A stretch of 64,000 bases of DNA from Vandiemenella viatica (GCA_031002005.1 CM061921.1:127998597-128062596), one strand, 5' to 3'; shown: positions 10,989 to 22,167, counted from the first letter of the stretch. The notes: a model not told the origin generated them from the sequence alone. Numbers and translations are program-made.

Positions 10989-12736
10989 CGGAAACGGCTG
11001 TGACGATTTGGATGAAATTTGGTATTTAGATAATGTTTTGACTTTTAAGATTACCTGAATAGTTGTCTTCCCTACTAAAAAGCGAGTTTACAAAATATGA
11101 ACAATTTTGTCACTCCGTATATCGAAAACGGCACTAGCGCCATCTCGTAGACAATTCAGGTACCAGAAAGCCTACAAATAGAGTTTCTTTGATTCCAAAG
11201 AATAAGTAAACGAACAGTTCTTGTATACTGGCTGACCCGTGGAAATATTAGCACTGCAAGTTCAATTGTAAAACATTTAAAAAGAAAGATAATTAAAAAT
11301 TTATCAATGGTTTTATCAGAGGTGATAACTTTACAGAAACTTCTTTGAAATTAATATTACCGGTACCAGTTATAAAGTAATCATCGTTTACTTTTTGACT
11401 ATAAATAGTGGTTGTTAGTTATCCATTAAATACTTCCACCTTAATTATAAAACATCTTTCGATTTCTGTTCAATATACAAGATTTCGAGTAGAGTTTGAT
11501 AATAAAGTGCATAATTAAATATTAATACATCTATAAATTCCTGAAAAGCCGCGTGCGAGTGCACATACGAAAAACGGGTTCTGATAAATAGAATCTTGCC
11601 TTTTGAATCGTCTGACCTTGTGCTTTATTGTTTATAACGAAGGTTACTTCTTATGGGAATTGTTTTATTATCATTTTGAAATGCTGATCAGAAGATGTGA
11701 GATTACTGCGAGGTATGAGCATAGTTTTATCGGAGTGAATAAATATAGCACAGATGATGTTCTATTGACGTCACAACCTGATGATGAATTCTCATAGTAC
11801 TCGATGAAACATATCGAAAATAAATAATAAATTTTCTTGGTTTTCGAGATATAGCATGTCAAAAATCAGTTATAGGTATAGTTCCTTGTGCTTTTGGCGA
11901 CGTTTCTTTTGGTCCAGGCCGTATTTCAACCTAACAAAAACCACTAGGTACAAAATAAAACATTGAAAGTACATTTCCACCATATAGACATAGTGCTTTT
12001 GGTGGATTTTTTTCTGGTCCAGGATGGATCTAATCCTAACCTCTTCACTTTTGAGATATAATATCCCCAGAACTAAGTGAGATATCAGAAAAATAAATTC
12101 CTTATTTTCGATTTGTCTCGACGAGTTTCATACGAATTCATCAAACTTGGCTATGGCGAAATTTGTCTTCTGGTTCAGTTCGCATTTCAACCAACCACGT
12201 CAATTTTGAGATACGATATCTCAAGAACTAAGCGAAATATTTAAAAAAATATATTTTTTACCTTCAATTTTTCTCGTCGAGTTACATAAGAATCCATCAT
12301 CAAGGGTTATCGTAGAATCCTTTGAATTACCACAAATCTCGCACCATTAATTAATACCAAACTGGCATTAAAATTTCTGTTTAACATATTAATAGAATTT
12401 TTTTTTTAAGCAATTTGTGAGGCCGTCTCGCAAATGGATCTAGCGATTTGGATGAAATTTCACATGTAGATAACGTTTTGATTTTCAAGTTTTTAACACG
12501 ATTTAAAAAAAAAAAAAAAAGGAGCAACTTTTGTATTTGGTTTCTCGAAAACGGCTCTAACCTCATTACGTAGAAGGTTCAGGTACCAGTAAGCCTACTG
12601 ATGTTAGTTAAACTTCTCTTTGGTTAACTGTGCACCTCAAAACGCCTAGGAAGCCTTCAAGCCTTATACTTTAATCAAAATTTACTCGAAATCTTGGATA
12701 CTGAACAGAAATCGAAAGATACCGAGCGAAGATCGG
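10953..12736. repeat. Unclassified repeat inside CR1 copy A with two ~200-bp direct repeats
   Basis: It starts with (TA)n at 10960-10985. A segment with cgatttggatgaaattt and caggtaccag...aagcctac occurs at about 10990-11180 and again in the same orientation at about 12435-12600. The phrase ggctgacccgtgg at 11231 resembles one end of the Helitron-like element at 18259. No coding content was found. The two direct repeats suggest either a non-autonomous element with long direct repeats or two adjacent copies. Confidence 0.5.
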
Positions 12737-13294
12737 TCACCCAGGTACTTCATAGTTAATTGGTGTCACCTTTTTACTTACTCGCATGACTTGGCACTTT
12801 TTAGCGTTTAACTCCAACTGCCAATCTTTACACCACGCAATTATTTTCATAATATCGTCTTGTAACAAAGCGCAAACGTCCTGGGTTTTGATTTCGCGAT
12901 AAATAATAGCATCATCGGCAAATAATCTTTTCATCCCCCCTATTATGTCGCATAGATCATTAATGTATATGAGAAACAACAGAGGCCCTAACACGCTTCC
13001 CTGGGGAACTCCAGACCCCACTTCAGTAAGTGATGAACGCTCACCGTCGAGAACTACACACTGTGTTCTGCCCTTCAGGAAGTCTGCAACCCAGTCGCAT
13101 ATTTGTATAGATATGCCGTAACCGCGAAGTTTCCTAAGTAACCTAGTGTGAGGCATAGTGTCGAAAGCTTTTTTAAAGTCTAATAGAACCAAATCAACCT
13201 GGGATTGCTCATCTATAATTCGGCACAAGTCGTGAATTAGAAGTGCAAGTTGTGTTTCGCAGCATCGGCCTTTTCTGAATCCATGTTGATTTGG
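12737..13294 (-). pseudogene. CR1 reverse transcriptase palm fragment
   Basis: The minus strand encodes HGFRKGRCCETQLALLI, then QVDLVLLDFKKAFDTM, then GVPQGSVLGPLLFLIYINDL, the catalytic LFADDAIIYRE, and LNAKKCQVMRVSKK. The catalytic FADD and the QG motif are intact. This is the N-terminal half of the RT whose C-terminal half is at 10348-10950. The junction with the RTE at 13294 marks a 5' truncation within the RT domain, as usual for target-primed reverse transcription. Confidence 0.85.
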
Positions 13295-13640
13295 ATTTAA
13301 AAGCTACAGAAGAATGCTGAAAATTAAGTGGACAGACAAAGTACAAAATGATCGAGTTTTGTAAACAATGATTGTAGATAGAAATTTGTGGAAGAAGCTT
13401 ACAAAAAGAAGAGACACGTTAGTTGGTCATATTTTGAGACATGCTGGATTGGTTAATTTGATATTGGAGGGAACAGTCGAAGATAAGAACTGTAGAGGAA
13501 GACAGAGTTTAGAATGTATAAAGCAGATAATTGAGGACTTGGGTTGTAAGGGGTCTGTAGAGCTGTAAATGTTAGCACAAGATATGAAGGGATGGAGGAT
13601 TGCATCAAGGCAATCGAAAGATTGATGACGGAAAAAAATT
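13295..13640 (+). pseudogene. C-terminal end of the split RTE-type LINE
   Basis: The sequence continues the RTE copy interrupted at 10100: YRRMLKIKWTDKVQND, then LWKKLTKRRDTLVGHIL, then NCRGRQSLECIKQIIED. The same C-terminal block occurs in the RTE fragment at 60153-60455 on the other strand. The element ends in tgatgacggaaaaaaa near 13635. Stops are present. Confidence 0.8.
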
Positions 13641-13818
13641 ATAATTCGTTTACTTTTCTTTGATAAATAATTTTTCTTAAAATTTCTCTGTTGTGAAATG
13701 ATCATGAAAATGATATCAGTAAACTGCCACTACCGGTTTCCTGATTTTATTTATTCTCAAACAGCCTATGGCTAATATGTATATGAATACAAATAGAATT
13801 CATACATCATTTTAAAAA

Positions 13819-14129
13819 TTACTCTTGCCATTTACCCAGCTTTTCTCGCAAACTTGTAATAGTACTGCTCCTCTTTATTTCTTCAGGTAATTTGTTATAT
13901 ATTTTTAAACCTTTGTGCAAATGTTTTCTGTGCTTTACAACTTCTATTATAAGATGAATGGAAATGATTTGCCTGCTTTGTCTTATAATTATGAACAACA
14001 TTATTCTTTTGTACTCATCCAGTTCTCCTTATTCAAATTATTATGCAACTTCACAATTTCTCTTCTGCTTTCCATGATTAATAATGTGGAGCAGTATCTT
14101 ATGTGAGGCAGCACAATTGCTTTAAACAA
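13819..14129 (-). pseudogene. LINE reverse transcriptase C-terminal remnant, split by MITE B
   Basis: The minus strand reads GLKIYNKLPEEIKRSS then LREKLGKWQ, a tail typical of non-LTR RTs. Further upstream come IRYCSTLLIMESRREIV and AIVLPH across about 14050-14129. The frame appears to resume past the MITE at 15065-15110. I cannot assign the clade. Confidence 0.5.
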
Positions 14130-14131
14130 TA

Positions 14132-15062
14132 GGGGAAGTGGTGGTATTATGGAACACTTTTTCGTTTAAAGCAATATACTGAATTTAAAATGTGGCTGTT
14201 CATAAAAAATGTCAACTCTTTTAGTTTATATATCTGTTATAAAAGATCAATAATATTTGTTATGAATAATAAATGTTTTCAATAATTACAATAGATTTTT
14301 TAACTTGCTGTAAATTATGAGCGTTTTGAAATGGGGTGGTAATATGAAACAGATTTAAAATAAATTGTAAAAGAAACATTGTCAGTTTACATTTTTATTA
14401 ATGAAATTATATTTTGTCCTTACCTGGTAGAAAATCACAATTTGCAGTGTAAACTCGTAGTAAAGTTGAAATAATGCAGAGGTCCGAAACATCGCTTTGT
14501 AGGAAAGTTATTTTCATGAGCTATAAACCACAATTACATTTCACAGTTCATAGTTCTTCGTGAGCAAAAGTCGCTGTAGTATATGTATAGTATGAAGTGG
14601 AAGGTAGAGGATGGTCACATGATTATCTTTTGCTTTAATTATGACAAAACAAAAAAGGGGTTGTAATATAGAACAGCATGTTTCATATTACCACCCAACG
14701 CCATTTTCGAAACTAATCAATGAAACTAGACTTCTAATAAACAATTTCAAGGAACTAAAATTATCATTCGTAGGTTTAATTCTATTACTAAATTGTAAAG
14801 TAGAAACAGTGTGCTATTTTGTAAGTAATGGTAGCAGAAAACATACTTGAATCTAACCTTACAAAAACTTTTGGAGGTTGTAAAACGAAGTGGGTCTACT
14901 CACGGTCATAAAACATTGTGATACTGATCTCTGCTGCCTCTAATGATGGAAACAGAACCTTAGGATTGCCATAACTGAAGCTGCTACCAGATGGCATCAG
15001 TAGTCTGCAAATACTATGGTGTTTCATATTACAACACTGTTTCATATTGCCACCACTTCCCC
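14132..15062. mobile_element. MITE family B with GGGGAAGTGGTGG inverted ends and TA duplication
   Basis: The 931-bp element starts ggggaagtggtggtattatg and ends tattgccaccacttcccc. It is flanked by TA at 14130-14131 and 15063-15064. The terminal phrase (gtggtaatatgaaaca) recurs inside at about 14335-14350, 14655-14697 and 15018-15060 in both orientations. The ends and the repeated internal phrase parallel MITE A at 1459-2360. No transposase is encoded; the apparent reading frame at 14641 spans the internal repeats. Confidence 0.8.
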
Positions 15063-15063
15063 T

Positions 15064-15382
15064 AGATGTTAACCTGGTTTAGATAACACTTTTCTTAATT
15101 TGTAATTAAATTTACCTTTTTAGTACTTTTTAAAGTGAAACTTTTATTCAATCGCCTCAAATTTTACAGCCGGCCAGGCGCATGCGCGCAGTTATGACGT
15201 AACCTAGCACGGAGGCCTCATGTCCATTAACACTCACAAGGGGAGGTTTTCAGTGTGGAAATCGCAATCGTAGAATGAACAAGTCTGGAAAATAGTACGT
15301 CACCTCTTGTTTCTCGCCCTAAAGCAGTTCTGCCTGGTGGGCTTCCTTTTAAGAGAAATCGGGGATTAAAAAGTGCTTAAAA
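15064..15382. other. Non-coding, possibly LINE remnant at the left edge
   Basis: The first 50 bases may continue the LINE remnant interrupted by MITE B. The rest, including a GC-richer part around 15170-15240, holds nothing I can assign. Confidence 0.35.
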
Positions 15383-16478
15383 TGTATGTAAATGAGCTAT
15401 ACTTGTACGGAAGACCTTTAGTTAATAATGTCTATTTAGCCATGCTAGTTGAGGCGGTGTGATCACATGCAATGGGTTCGAGTTTCGATCCCCCCACCCG
15501 CGAAAATTTCTTTTTTTTTCTATTTGTATTTTTTTTTAAATTGCTTTTCTATGTTGTAGCATCAAAAATTGTTATGAAACAAATTAAACAAGTTTTTTTA
15601 TTTTCCTTTGGCTAATACGCAGATATTAGGATGGTATTACCAAAATGTACGCATTTATGTCATCCATGTTATGTGTATTTCTATCATCAGGTTAAAATAC
15701 TAATAAAAAAGTTCCAAAATGCGCCGGGTCTGTTGCAACATAACCGTGCAACATCTTTTCGTGAAGATGCTGTAAAGATATATTCTCTTATTCACCACAT
15801 TTTGCGAGCGCCTGTATTTTATGACATGATAAAATATTCCTGGTATTGTAACGAATAAAAAGCCGAAATTTACAAATGTTAACGAAACCTGCTTTCCACG
15901 AGCGATTAGGGAATGGAATAGATAGGATTTACCGGGCGAGTAATCTTAAAATCCGACAGGAGTAGCTTTCGATAAAGCTCTCCGGCCATCCTGATCTTGG
16001 TTTTTCATGGTTTTTCCAGATCACTACACGCCAATGCTGCGATGGTTCCTCACAATAGCCCATGGCCCTCCCCGTATATCCCTTCCAACCCTTTCGGATA
16101 GGTGCAATGCACCCTCTGCCACACACTTTTAGTGAATTGCAGAGTAATAGTAATAGTAATAAATACTGTATGTGACTGTCGAAACATATCCTTCATAAAA
16201 TGTTCCTGGTGTGCACGTAATTTTTGTTTCAAATGTTTTTATGATTTATACCGTCCTAATATTTGCGTATTTGTCAAAGGAAAATAAAAATTTTGTAGAT
16301 TTTGTTTCAAAACAAATTTTTAATGATACAAGATGGAATGGCAATAACAAAAAAATAGAAAAAAAAATTTCGTCGTTGGTCGGATCATCGCATCTGATCA
16401 CTACGCATTAACAACCACGGCTAAATAGACATTATAAACTAACGGTTTTCCGTAAAAGTATAGCTCATTTACACACAG
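15383..16478. mobile_element. Element with ~93-bp terminal inverted repeats
   Basis: The left arm at 15383-15475 (tgtaaatgagctatacttgt...ataatgtctatttagcc) recurs in reverse complement at 16383-16478. The arms differ at scattered positions. The left arm continues into ggttcgagtttcgatcccc, a B-box-like phrase. The interior is AT-rich and contains a CR1 3' fragment at 15892-16162. No transposase is seen, so it is a non-autonomous or relic DNA element. Confidence 0.6.
15892..16162 (+). mobile_element. CR1 3'-end fragment
   Basis: It begins with the last CR1 RT residues (FPRAIREWNR in the plus-strand translation near 15896) and continues through the CR1 3' UTR to gtgcaatgcaccctctgcc, ending with an AATAGT-type repeat near 16140-16162. 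It is a severe 5' truncation of the family seen in copy A. Confidence 0.8.
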
Positions 16479-16489
16479 GATTGATGCTG

Positions 16490-17054
16490 GTGGTGGTAGT
16501 TGTCATAATTGCTGCTTGAATATCTGCAGGCAGACGTTTCATCCTGTCGATGAGATGTAAAAGAGTATCAAAGACTTTTTCTATCGTGCTGAAAAGTCTT
16601 TCAACTCCGACATTCTGAGCTGGTGCAGTGGCTCTGAGCGGTCCGTTGCGACGACGAGTGTGCGTTGTCTGGTAGCTGAAGTTGGAAGCCGTAGTGGTTT
16701 TGGGTTTTCTGCTGGTGAGGAGGCTTCAGTGATCTGATCTACAGTCTCTGAGTTCGCAGCTATGTTGCACTCAGATTCTGTTAAGGAGTTTGGTCCTGTC
16801 CCGGCAGTGGCCGCGTAAGATTGACCGTCCTTCCGCCGGCTGGTGGTCTTTTTATTCGTAGGTGCTTGCCGGGATTGTGGTTTGGTAGGTGGAACTTGTG
16901 GAAGGTTGTCTTTAGCCCGGTTAGTCGCCAGGGGATCGTTGTTTTCCATTTTTGATTCAGTAGAATTTATTCCCCTGTCTTCTGTTTTTGATTGACAGCC
17001 CCTCAGGTGTCTTTCGTAAATGTAGTTATATAGTCCTAAATGAGTCAGTTCCAA
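16490..17054 (-). pseudogene. Possible LINE ORF1-like gene, unrecognised
   Basis: The minus strand gives an open frame of about 150 codons rich in Lys, Thr, Pro and Ser, including KPQSRQAPTNKKTTSRRKDG and SYAATAGTGPNSLTES. After a frame change it continues as FSTIEKVFDTLLHLIDRMKR and DIQAAIMTTTTT. The composition and the GC-rich leader at 17060-17300 are reminiscent of a non-LTR retrotransposon ORF1, but no zinc knuckle or known domain is visible. It stops at the inverted-repeat element. The function is unknown. Confidence 0.3.
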
Positions 17055-17059
17055 GTATC

Positions 17060-17300
17060 AACCTCTCCAATCTTTATTTAAACAAAACTTTAATCACATT
17101 TGTGTACACATTGTTTACCTTGTCCGGCGATCCTCCAGGGCGGGGTGACGGTGAGGGTTGCGGTAGCGCTGCCAACATTGTGGCGTAGGCTAGCGCAGCG
17201 ACGTCCCACGCGTACTCTGCTCGACGGCCAGTCCTGCAACACGCACCAAACGACTGCGACTAATCCCTGTCTAGCTTATTCAATTCCTGGTCGTACAGCA
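17060..17300 (-). other. GC-rich leader or promoter-like segment
   Basis: This is markedly richer in GC and CpG than its surroundings. On the minus strand it contains AGTCGCAGTCG-like start sequence, then leads into the frame at 17054. It could be the internal promoter and 5' UTR of a LINE. Confidence 0.3.
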
Positions 17301-18258
17301 ATATGTCGAAACAACAGTCCTCATTATTCTGTCGATTAACGGTGCTTATAACTGAAAATGATAAAATAATAATTTCGTTGCAGATTTCGCAAACAACACG
17401 AAATGAAAATGTTAGTAAGAGGAATAGGGAATTAGTAAATTTCTCCTCACAGACTTTGTATCACTTGGTAGTGTCGCCCAAGTGGATCTGAAGGATCGGG
17501 GTTAGTCCTATACGCAGATAATACCTTTAACATTTTACATTCAGTTTTTTTCCATATCCAGCATTCTAATCACTCGTATTGATTAATTCCAATTCTGTTG
17601 TTCTCAGCCATTAAACTTAATGAAAACTTCAACATTTACGTCAAAACTGTCTGCTCCATCAACAGCCCTGCAACTCTTACACAAATAATAACCTCACAAA
17701 CGTTCAATCGTTACAGGAAACGGAACGTGTAGCTTAGGCTGTAGAGCGTCTGATAGGATCTGAACGACAGTGATTCGATACCAGACGCAGACGAAGATTT
17801 TTATTCAGAGCTGAACGTCCGGAACGGCTCCCACACCCAATTAGCCTACTATCCAGTGAATACCATAGAGGAAACTCCGCGAGATTACAATGAATGGACG
17901 GAACGTGGCGCTGACACCGTCACATCCCTTTCAATGCCGAAAAACGTTGTAATGGGAATTACGTGCTCTACGTGAAGCGGCAATAGCTGTATGAATCGCG
18001 TAACCCTTACCTGCTTAAGGAAGTATAGGCACTAATGAAAACTGCAGTTTTTATCCAGAATTGACGTGTCTACTACTGTCAGATGAACAACACTCAACAC
18101 ACATTCTGTTCCTTTCATGTTACCGTTCAACTGAACTTTACCGTTTGGTAATAAGTTTATTACCTCACTGGTTGTAACTAACAATAATTTACCTTTGCAG
18201 TAATATCTGCGTTACGATCTCGTGTCTGTATACTCTTCTTTTGATCTATATTAATTAA
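17301..18258. other. Intergenic stretch with one tRNA-like trace
   Basis: No coding frame is recognised. At about 17728-17790 the run tagcttaggctgtagagcg followed by gattcgatacc resembles degenerate A and B boxes, perhaps an old SINE head. Nothing else is seen. Confidence 0.35.
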
Positions 18259-19019
18259 CTAGCTGACCCGGTCACGCGTTGCTGTGACTCAGCAATGTTA
18301 TTCTAAACTCCCTAATGTTGTCAAATTAATATTCACTAATAAAGATAAAAACGTTTTCAAAAGTAATTGGTAAAGACTATCGGAGAGTTGAAATTAAGGA
18401 CAAACGAAAGTAATTTTTTTAATTTACATTTTATTACAAATTACTTAATGGAAAATATCCCCTGAGGGATCAATATGATGTAAAAACGTGTACACCTAGA
18501 AACGTATGGAACTATAATAATAATTTCGTGTGGTCGTAATGACCTGGTGGCAGGGTTTCTATTGGCTGCGTATTCCGCCCCTGTCGTAGCCGCCTTAACC
18601 GTACCCGCTAATCCTGCCGGATAAAGGGGACCTACAGTTTAGCGTGGAATCCGAATCACGGAAATGTTCTGACGTACTTCACATTACACAGCAATCTGTG
18701 CTGGAAGTGAAGGCATGGTTAAGTGCGAATTCATCTCGGACAAACATCGTAACGCGAATTTGTATAAACTGCTGCTGTGAATTTTCGACTGCGAGAATTA
18801 ACTTTTGGTCTTTTCCGTTCCTTGTCCTCTCCCCTCCTCCCTTTGTAATTCGAATTCGCAATAATAAATATTTAGGTCAATAATCGAGCTAAAAACTATC
18901 CTATCTTTTAAGATGGACTAAATTACACACAATAATACAAATTTCATCAAAATCGGTTAAGTAGTTTCGGAGTTCATCTCGGACAAACATCGTGACGCGA
19001 GATTTTTATATATATAAGA
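18259..19019 (-). mobile_element. Non-autonomous Helitron-like element
   Basis: Read on the minus strand it starts TCTTATATATATAAAAATC (5' TC, preceded by A). It ends with a bulged hairpin (gctga/gtcac stems around 18263-18294) followed at once by CTAG and then T. That A|TC...CTAG|T layout without target duplication is the Helitron pattern. The phrase catcaaaatcggttaagtag near its 5' end is typical of such insect elements. No Rep/helicase is encoded. A SINE fragment sits inside it (18519-18735). Confidence 0.55.
18519..18735 (-). mobile_element. Fragment of SINE family 2, without tRNA head
   Basis: It matches the body of the SINE at 47461-47763. Shared blocks include gtcgtaatgacctggtggcaggg, gctgcgtattccgcccctgtcg and ctgacgtacttcacattacaca. 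The tRNA-like head is absent, so it is 5'-truncated or was captured when the surrounding element formed. Confidence 0.7.
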
Positions 19020-20955
19020 TTTATTTGGGCGCCACTTGAACCGGATAGTATAACATTTAAAAAGGGAAGGGCAGTAACAATGACAACTCATAAATTGAAG
19101 ATGTTAACTAACAAAATGAATTCATTGCAATTCAAAAAGGAAAACTTCTTTTCTTGGCAGATTAAATGCGACGTCACAAACCTATCTAAAAACAAAAATG
19201 TCTTGCAAAGCGCAGAATGTTTCGAGCTCTTTGTTAAGCACAAAATAAAATTCCCTATGTGTTATCAAACACATGAGAGGGCTGATTTTCCTAAGTGAAG
19301 TCACTAGTTTTGTTTGCCTCGTCGTGAAAAATACTGTTTGCTGTAAAGTGGCATGCTGCGAAGGTCTCGTGGCGGCTTCATTTGATGTCTTCTCCACGGC
19401 GTGTTCCGCTTGCAAAGTTGGCTGCCTCGCCGAGCTTAAAAATTATCTAAGATGTGGCAGAACATAATACTTGCGATCCAACAAGCCGTAGCTATAAAAA
19501 TATTTTTACTGCGCTTTTTAACACATAGAACATTGTTTAGGCAACTTGACAGTAATTTATTACTTCGAAATAAAGTCAACACAAAACTCATAAACTACCA
19601 AAACTCCAGCCCTTCATTATTAAATTCCTAGATTTGGTTGCCCATTGTCTTGTGCCTCATAAACCAGGTAGACTTGAGTCCACCGCAACATTATATTTTA
19701 TTCCACGCTCTCTCCGTCAGAGAAAATTAGGTTTACTGTTTTCATGTAGCTGCTGGACAATTGGCCAATCTGGTAGTTGTATAAATTGACGCTCGCTGAT
19801 TCATCATGCATAACGGAGAAGCATACACTCAGAAAATAGTGCTTTTGTTCTTACCACCTACCCTGGCTAGCGGCAACGAGGGAAACTTCTTCCAATATAT
19901 CAGTTTAAGCTGAAATTAGAATATTCTAATAGGCGCTAGGCTACAGTAGCATCAACTGTCATTTACATTTTGAAATATATTTTTAAAGTTCACTCCTATT
20001 AGCACCAATCGAGAGTGATCCGAAAACGAATGTGCGTAGTGAACCCCTAAGGCGTTCCTTAGAATTATCCTCTGGTGCCAAATCTGGAGATAATATTCAA
20101 ATCGCATTGAAAACTTTTTTGTATATGACGAGACTGCCTAGTGTGGTCCATAATCTGCACTGGGAAACACTGGAAATAGAGCCTACTCTTAGGATTCTAG
20201 TGTATCAGTCAATGGTACACAACAATACAAATTTTTAAGACATATCAAATAAGTAATTAATATATTGTTCAAGTGAACATCGCAACATCGCGACTGAAAA
20301 TTTCAGCTCCAGGTTGCCTGTATTCCAGAGACCAGTCTGGATAATTGCCTAGTGTGTTGAGCAAGATCAAAGCCGTGAGGGTGTCCAATGCCGCGATGGT
20401 CTGCAAACCCCTTAACTGTAAACATTGACAACAACATTAATGGTGTGAGAGAGAAGAAGCGAGTAAGCCGGCGCTTCTCGAAATTTGCCGACTCCACAAA
20501 CGGACAAGAGTTGTCTCCTTAGGCCGAATCACGGAATTTTCTGGAATTCCCCATGACGTCATAGGCTGGTGGTGTAGGGGGTTGCCAATGGTGGCCAAGG
20601 TCGTATGACGTCACTGTCGTCACTATCACGGGAAATTTGAGTTGGCCAATCAGAGTTCATGTGGCGTGGCCACTGATGTCACAGTTTCTATTAAGGAAAA
20701 ACCCCATTGCCCCAGAATTCTCTCGTTTCTACACGCCTGGCTCATGTAAGGTCATAGCCCCGGGCATCTCAGACAGGTTTCTACAGGATCCCAAGCACGC
20801 GCCGTTACAGTGTGACAATAAAGAAATATCTTTGGTTAGGTATAAATGCTATCACACCAGCCAGATCACCCTCAGTTCCCGGCCTACGCTCGTCTGGTGC
20901 AGTTCACCGAAGAAGAAAAAAATGGCTAATAGGTACTCCTATTTGCAACATGCTA
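19020..20955. other. Long stretch without a supported gene
   Basis: Short open frames here have no recognisable protein content. The part 20490-20900 is GC-richer, contains TGACGTCA-like palindromes (about 20552, 20605, 20674) and leads into the leftmost Polinton gene. It may belong to that element, but I see no terminal inverted repeat. Confidence 0.35.
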
Positions 20956-20959
20956 GAAG

Positions 20960-21574
20960 TTAAAAAGCAATGACACCAAGCGGTTTACTGTAGGTTTGTC
21001 ACCTAAACTGGATTTTAATTCAGTAGTTGTACTCGAAAAAGTTGGGTACAATAAAGTCACGCTCACATGAAGAATGGGATATACTGAGACAGCAGGTCTA
21101 TACAATTTTTGGCTTTTTCAGCAATAGTGAGGATCTGCAAACCAGTGTCTCACTTGGCAACCACACAAACTCGTACAGAAAAGTGGCTGGAGCGAAAACT
21201 AAATGGTTTTACAATAATGCTGTTCCTACCTATGGTGTGTATGGGACTACATGGTCGAAGGCCTGCCAGTAGTGACCAGCACCTTCAACACCATGAAGCC
21301 TTGGAGTTATCAAGTTACCAAGTACTACAACCAGTTTGTGAATACGTTATCAGTGATAGTGATTCGTTACTATCCTCTTTGTTCGATGCAAGGGCTAGAT
21401 TGGCATTTTGATCATGTACATGTCAATGAAGTGTCATACAGCCCCACTTCAACACTAGTCTATGAACGTTTAAAGCTAGAAATTAAAGCATATAAAAAAC
21501 TATTAGTGTCTGATGAAGTAAAGAGCAAAACTGAAAACTATTTAAAACAAACTGATGCATGCGCTAATATTTAA
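20960..21574 (+). pseudogene. Unrecognised Polinton-associated gene, left edge
   Basis: Three overlapping plus frames read in succession: RFTVGLSPKLDFNSVVVLEK, then after a 2-nt loss SHEEWDILRQQVYTIFGFFS, then LVYERLKLEIKAYKKLLVSD to a stop at 21572. AATAAA lies at 21584-21589. A paralogous segment with KVTLTHEKME occurs at 48540-48683, confirming that the frame is coding. It converges on the minus-strand capsid cluster. I do not recognise the family; the K-V-T-L-T-H-E-E-W patch faintly recalls PC4-type single-strand DNA-binding domains, but this is weak. Confidence 0.55.
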
Positions 21575-21763
21575 TACAAAGTAAATAAAATCATTTTACC
21601 CAATTTTTCATTTGTTTATATCACCTATCCTAATTATATAATAAGATAGTATGTATTTTTAAAACGTTCTTTTATTTCCCCCACCAACTGGCGATTAAAA
21701 ATACATTTTCAGCAGCACACATGCCATTATAAAATATATGTAAATTACAAAAGTTTTGTCACA

Positions 21764-22133
21764 TTATTGTTCTTGCAGTGGTGGACATCCAAAATCATCT
21801 GGATTGTAGCATACTTTCTACCTGTTAATCTTCTGGAATCATCGAGCCTTCTCCCATCCTTTAACGTAAATAATTGAATAATCTTCATTTGTTACCGCAT
21901 GTAGAATAGAGCACATCTTGCTGAAGGATACGCCATCAACGTTCCAAGGTATTCTATGGTAATTATGTGTCAGCCACCTAACTACAGGGTCATTACACCC
22001 ACGTGATGGAGAGCATAGAGAAATGTAATGTGTAGCGATAACTTTGTCTGAGTGCACTTTTTGGATATAGCAACTTCTTTGAAAATCCTTCTTCTTGAAT
22101 CCCTGTGCACCCAGGAAGATAGATGGTGGTCAT
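21764..22133 (-). pseudogene. Polinton accessory gene downstream of the capsid gene, function unknown
   Basis: The ATG at 22131-22133 opens a frame that shifts once near 22105. It then reads QGFKKKDFQRSCY, PVVRWLTHNYHRIPWNVDG, IIYVKGWEKARWFQKI and finally DDFGCPPLQEQ before the stop at 21764. I recall this pattern (W...NxHxIxW..G, YVKGxEK, DDxGCP) from uncharacterised arthropod and cnidarian proteins linked to Polintons; no biochemical role is known to me. It starts 35 bp after the capsid-gene stop on the same strand. Confidence 0.55.
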
Positions 22134-22167
22134 GGTAATGAGTGGTAATAAATGGTGCTAGTTAGTT

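Larger units (their letters stand above)
10101..13294 (-). mobile_element. CR1-type LINE (copy A), 5'-truncated, inserted in the RTE element
   Basis: The 3' end on the minus strand is an ATT/AAT repeat at about 10101-10130, next to the CR1 3' UTR phrase with gtgtggcggagggtgcattg. The coding parts are RT fragments at 10348-10950 and 12737-13294. RTE coding sequence stops at 10100 and resumes at 13295 with the residues expected next, so this is an insertion into the RTE. A further repeat at 10953-12736 separates its two coding pieces. Confidence 0.8.

Noticed and set aside
10953..10990. TATA promoter
   Set aside because: It is a TA microsatellite at a repeat junction with no initiator or gene.
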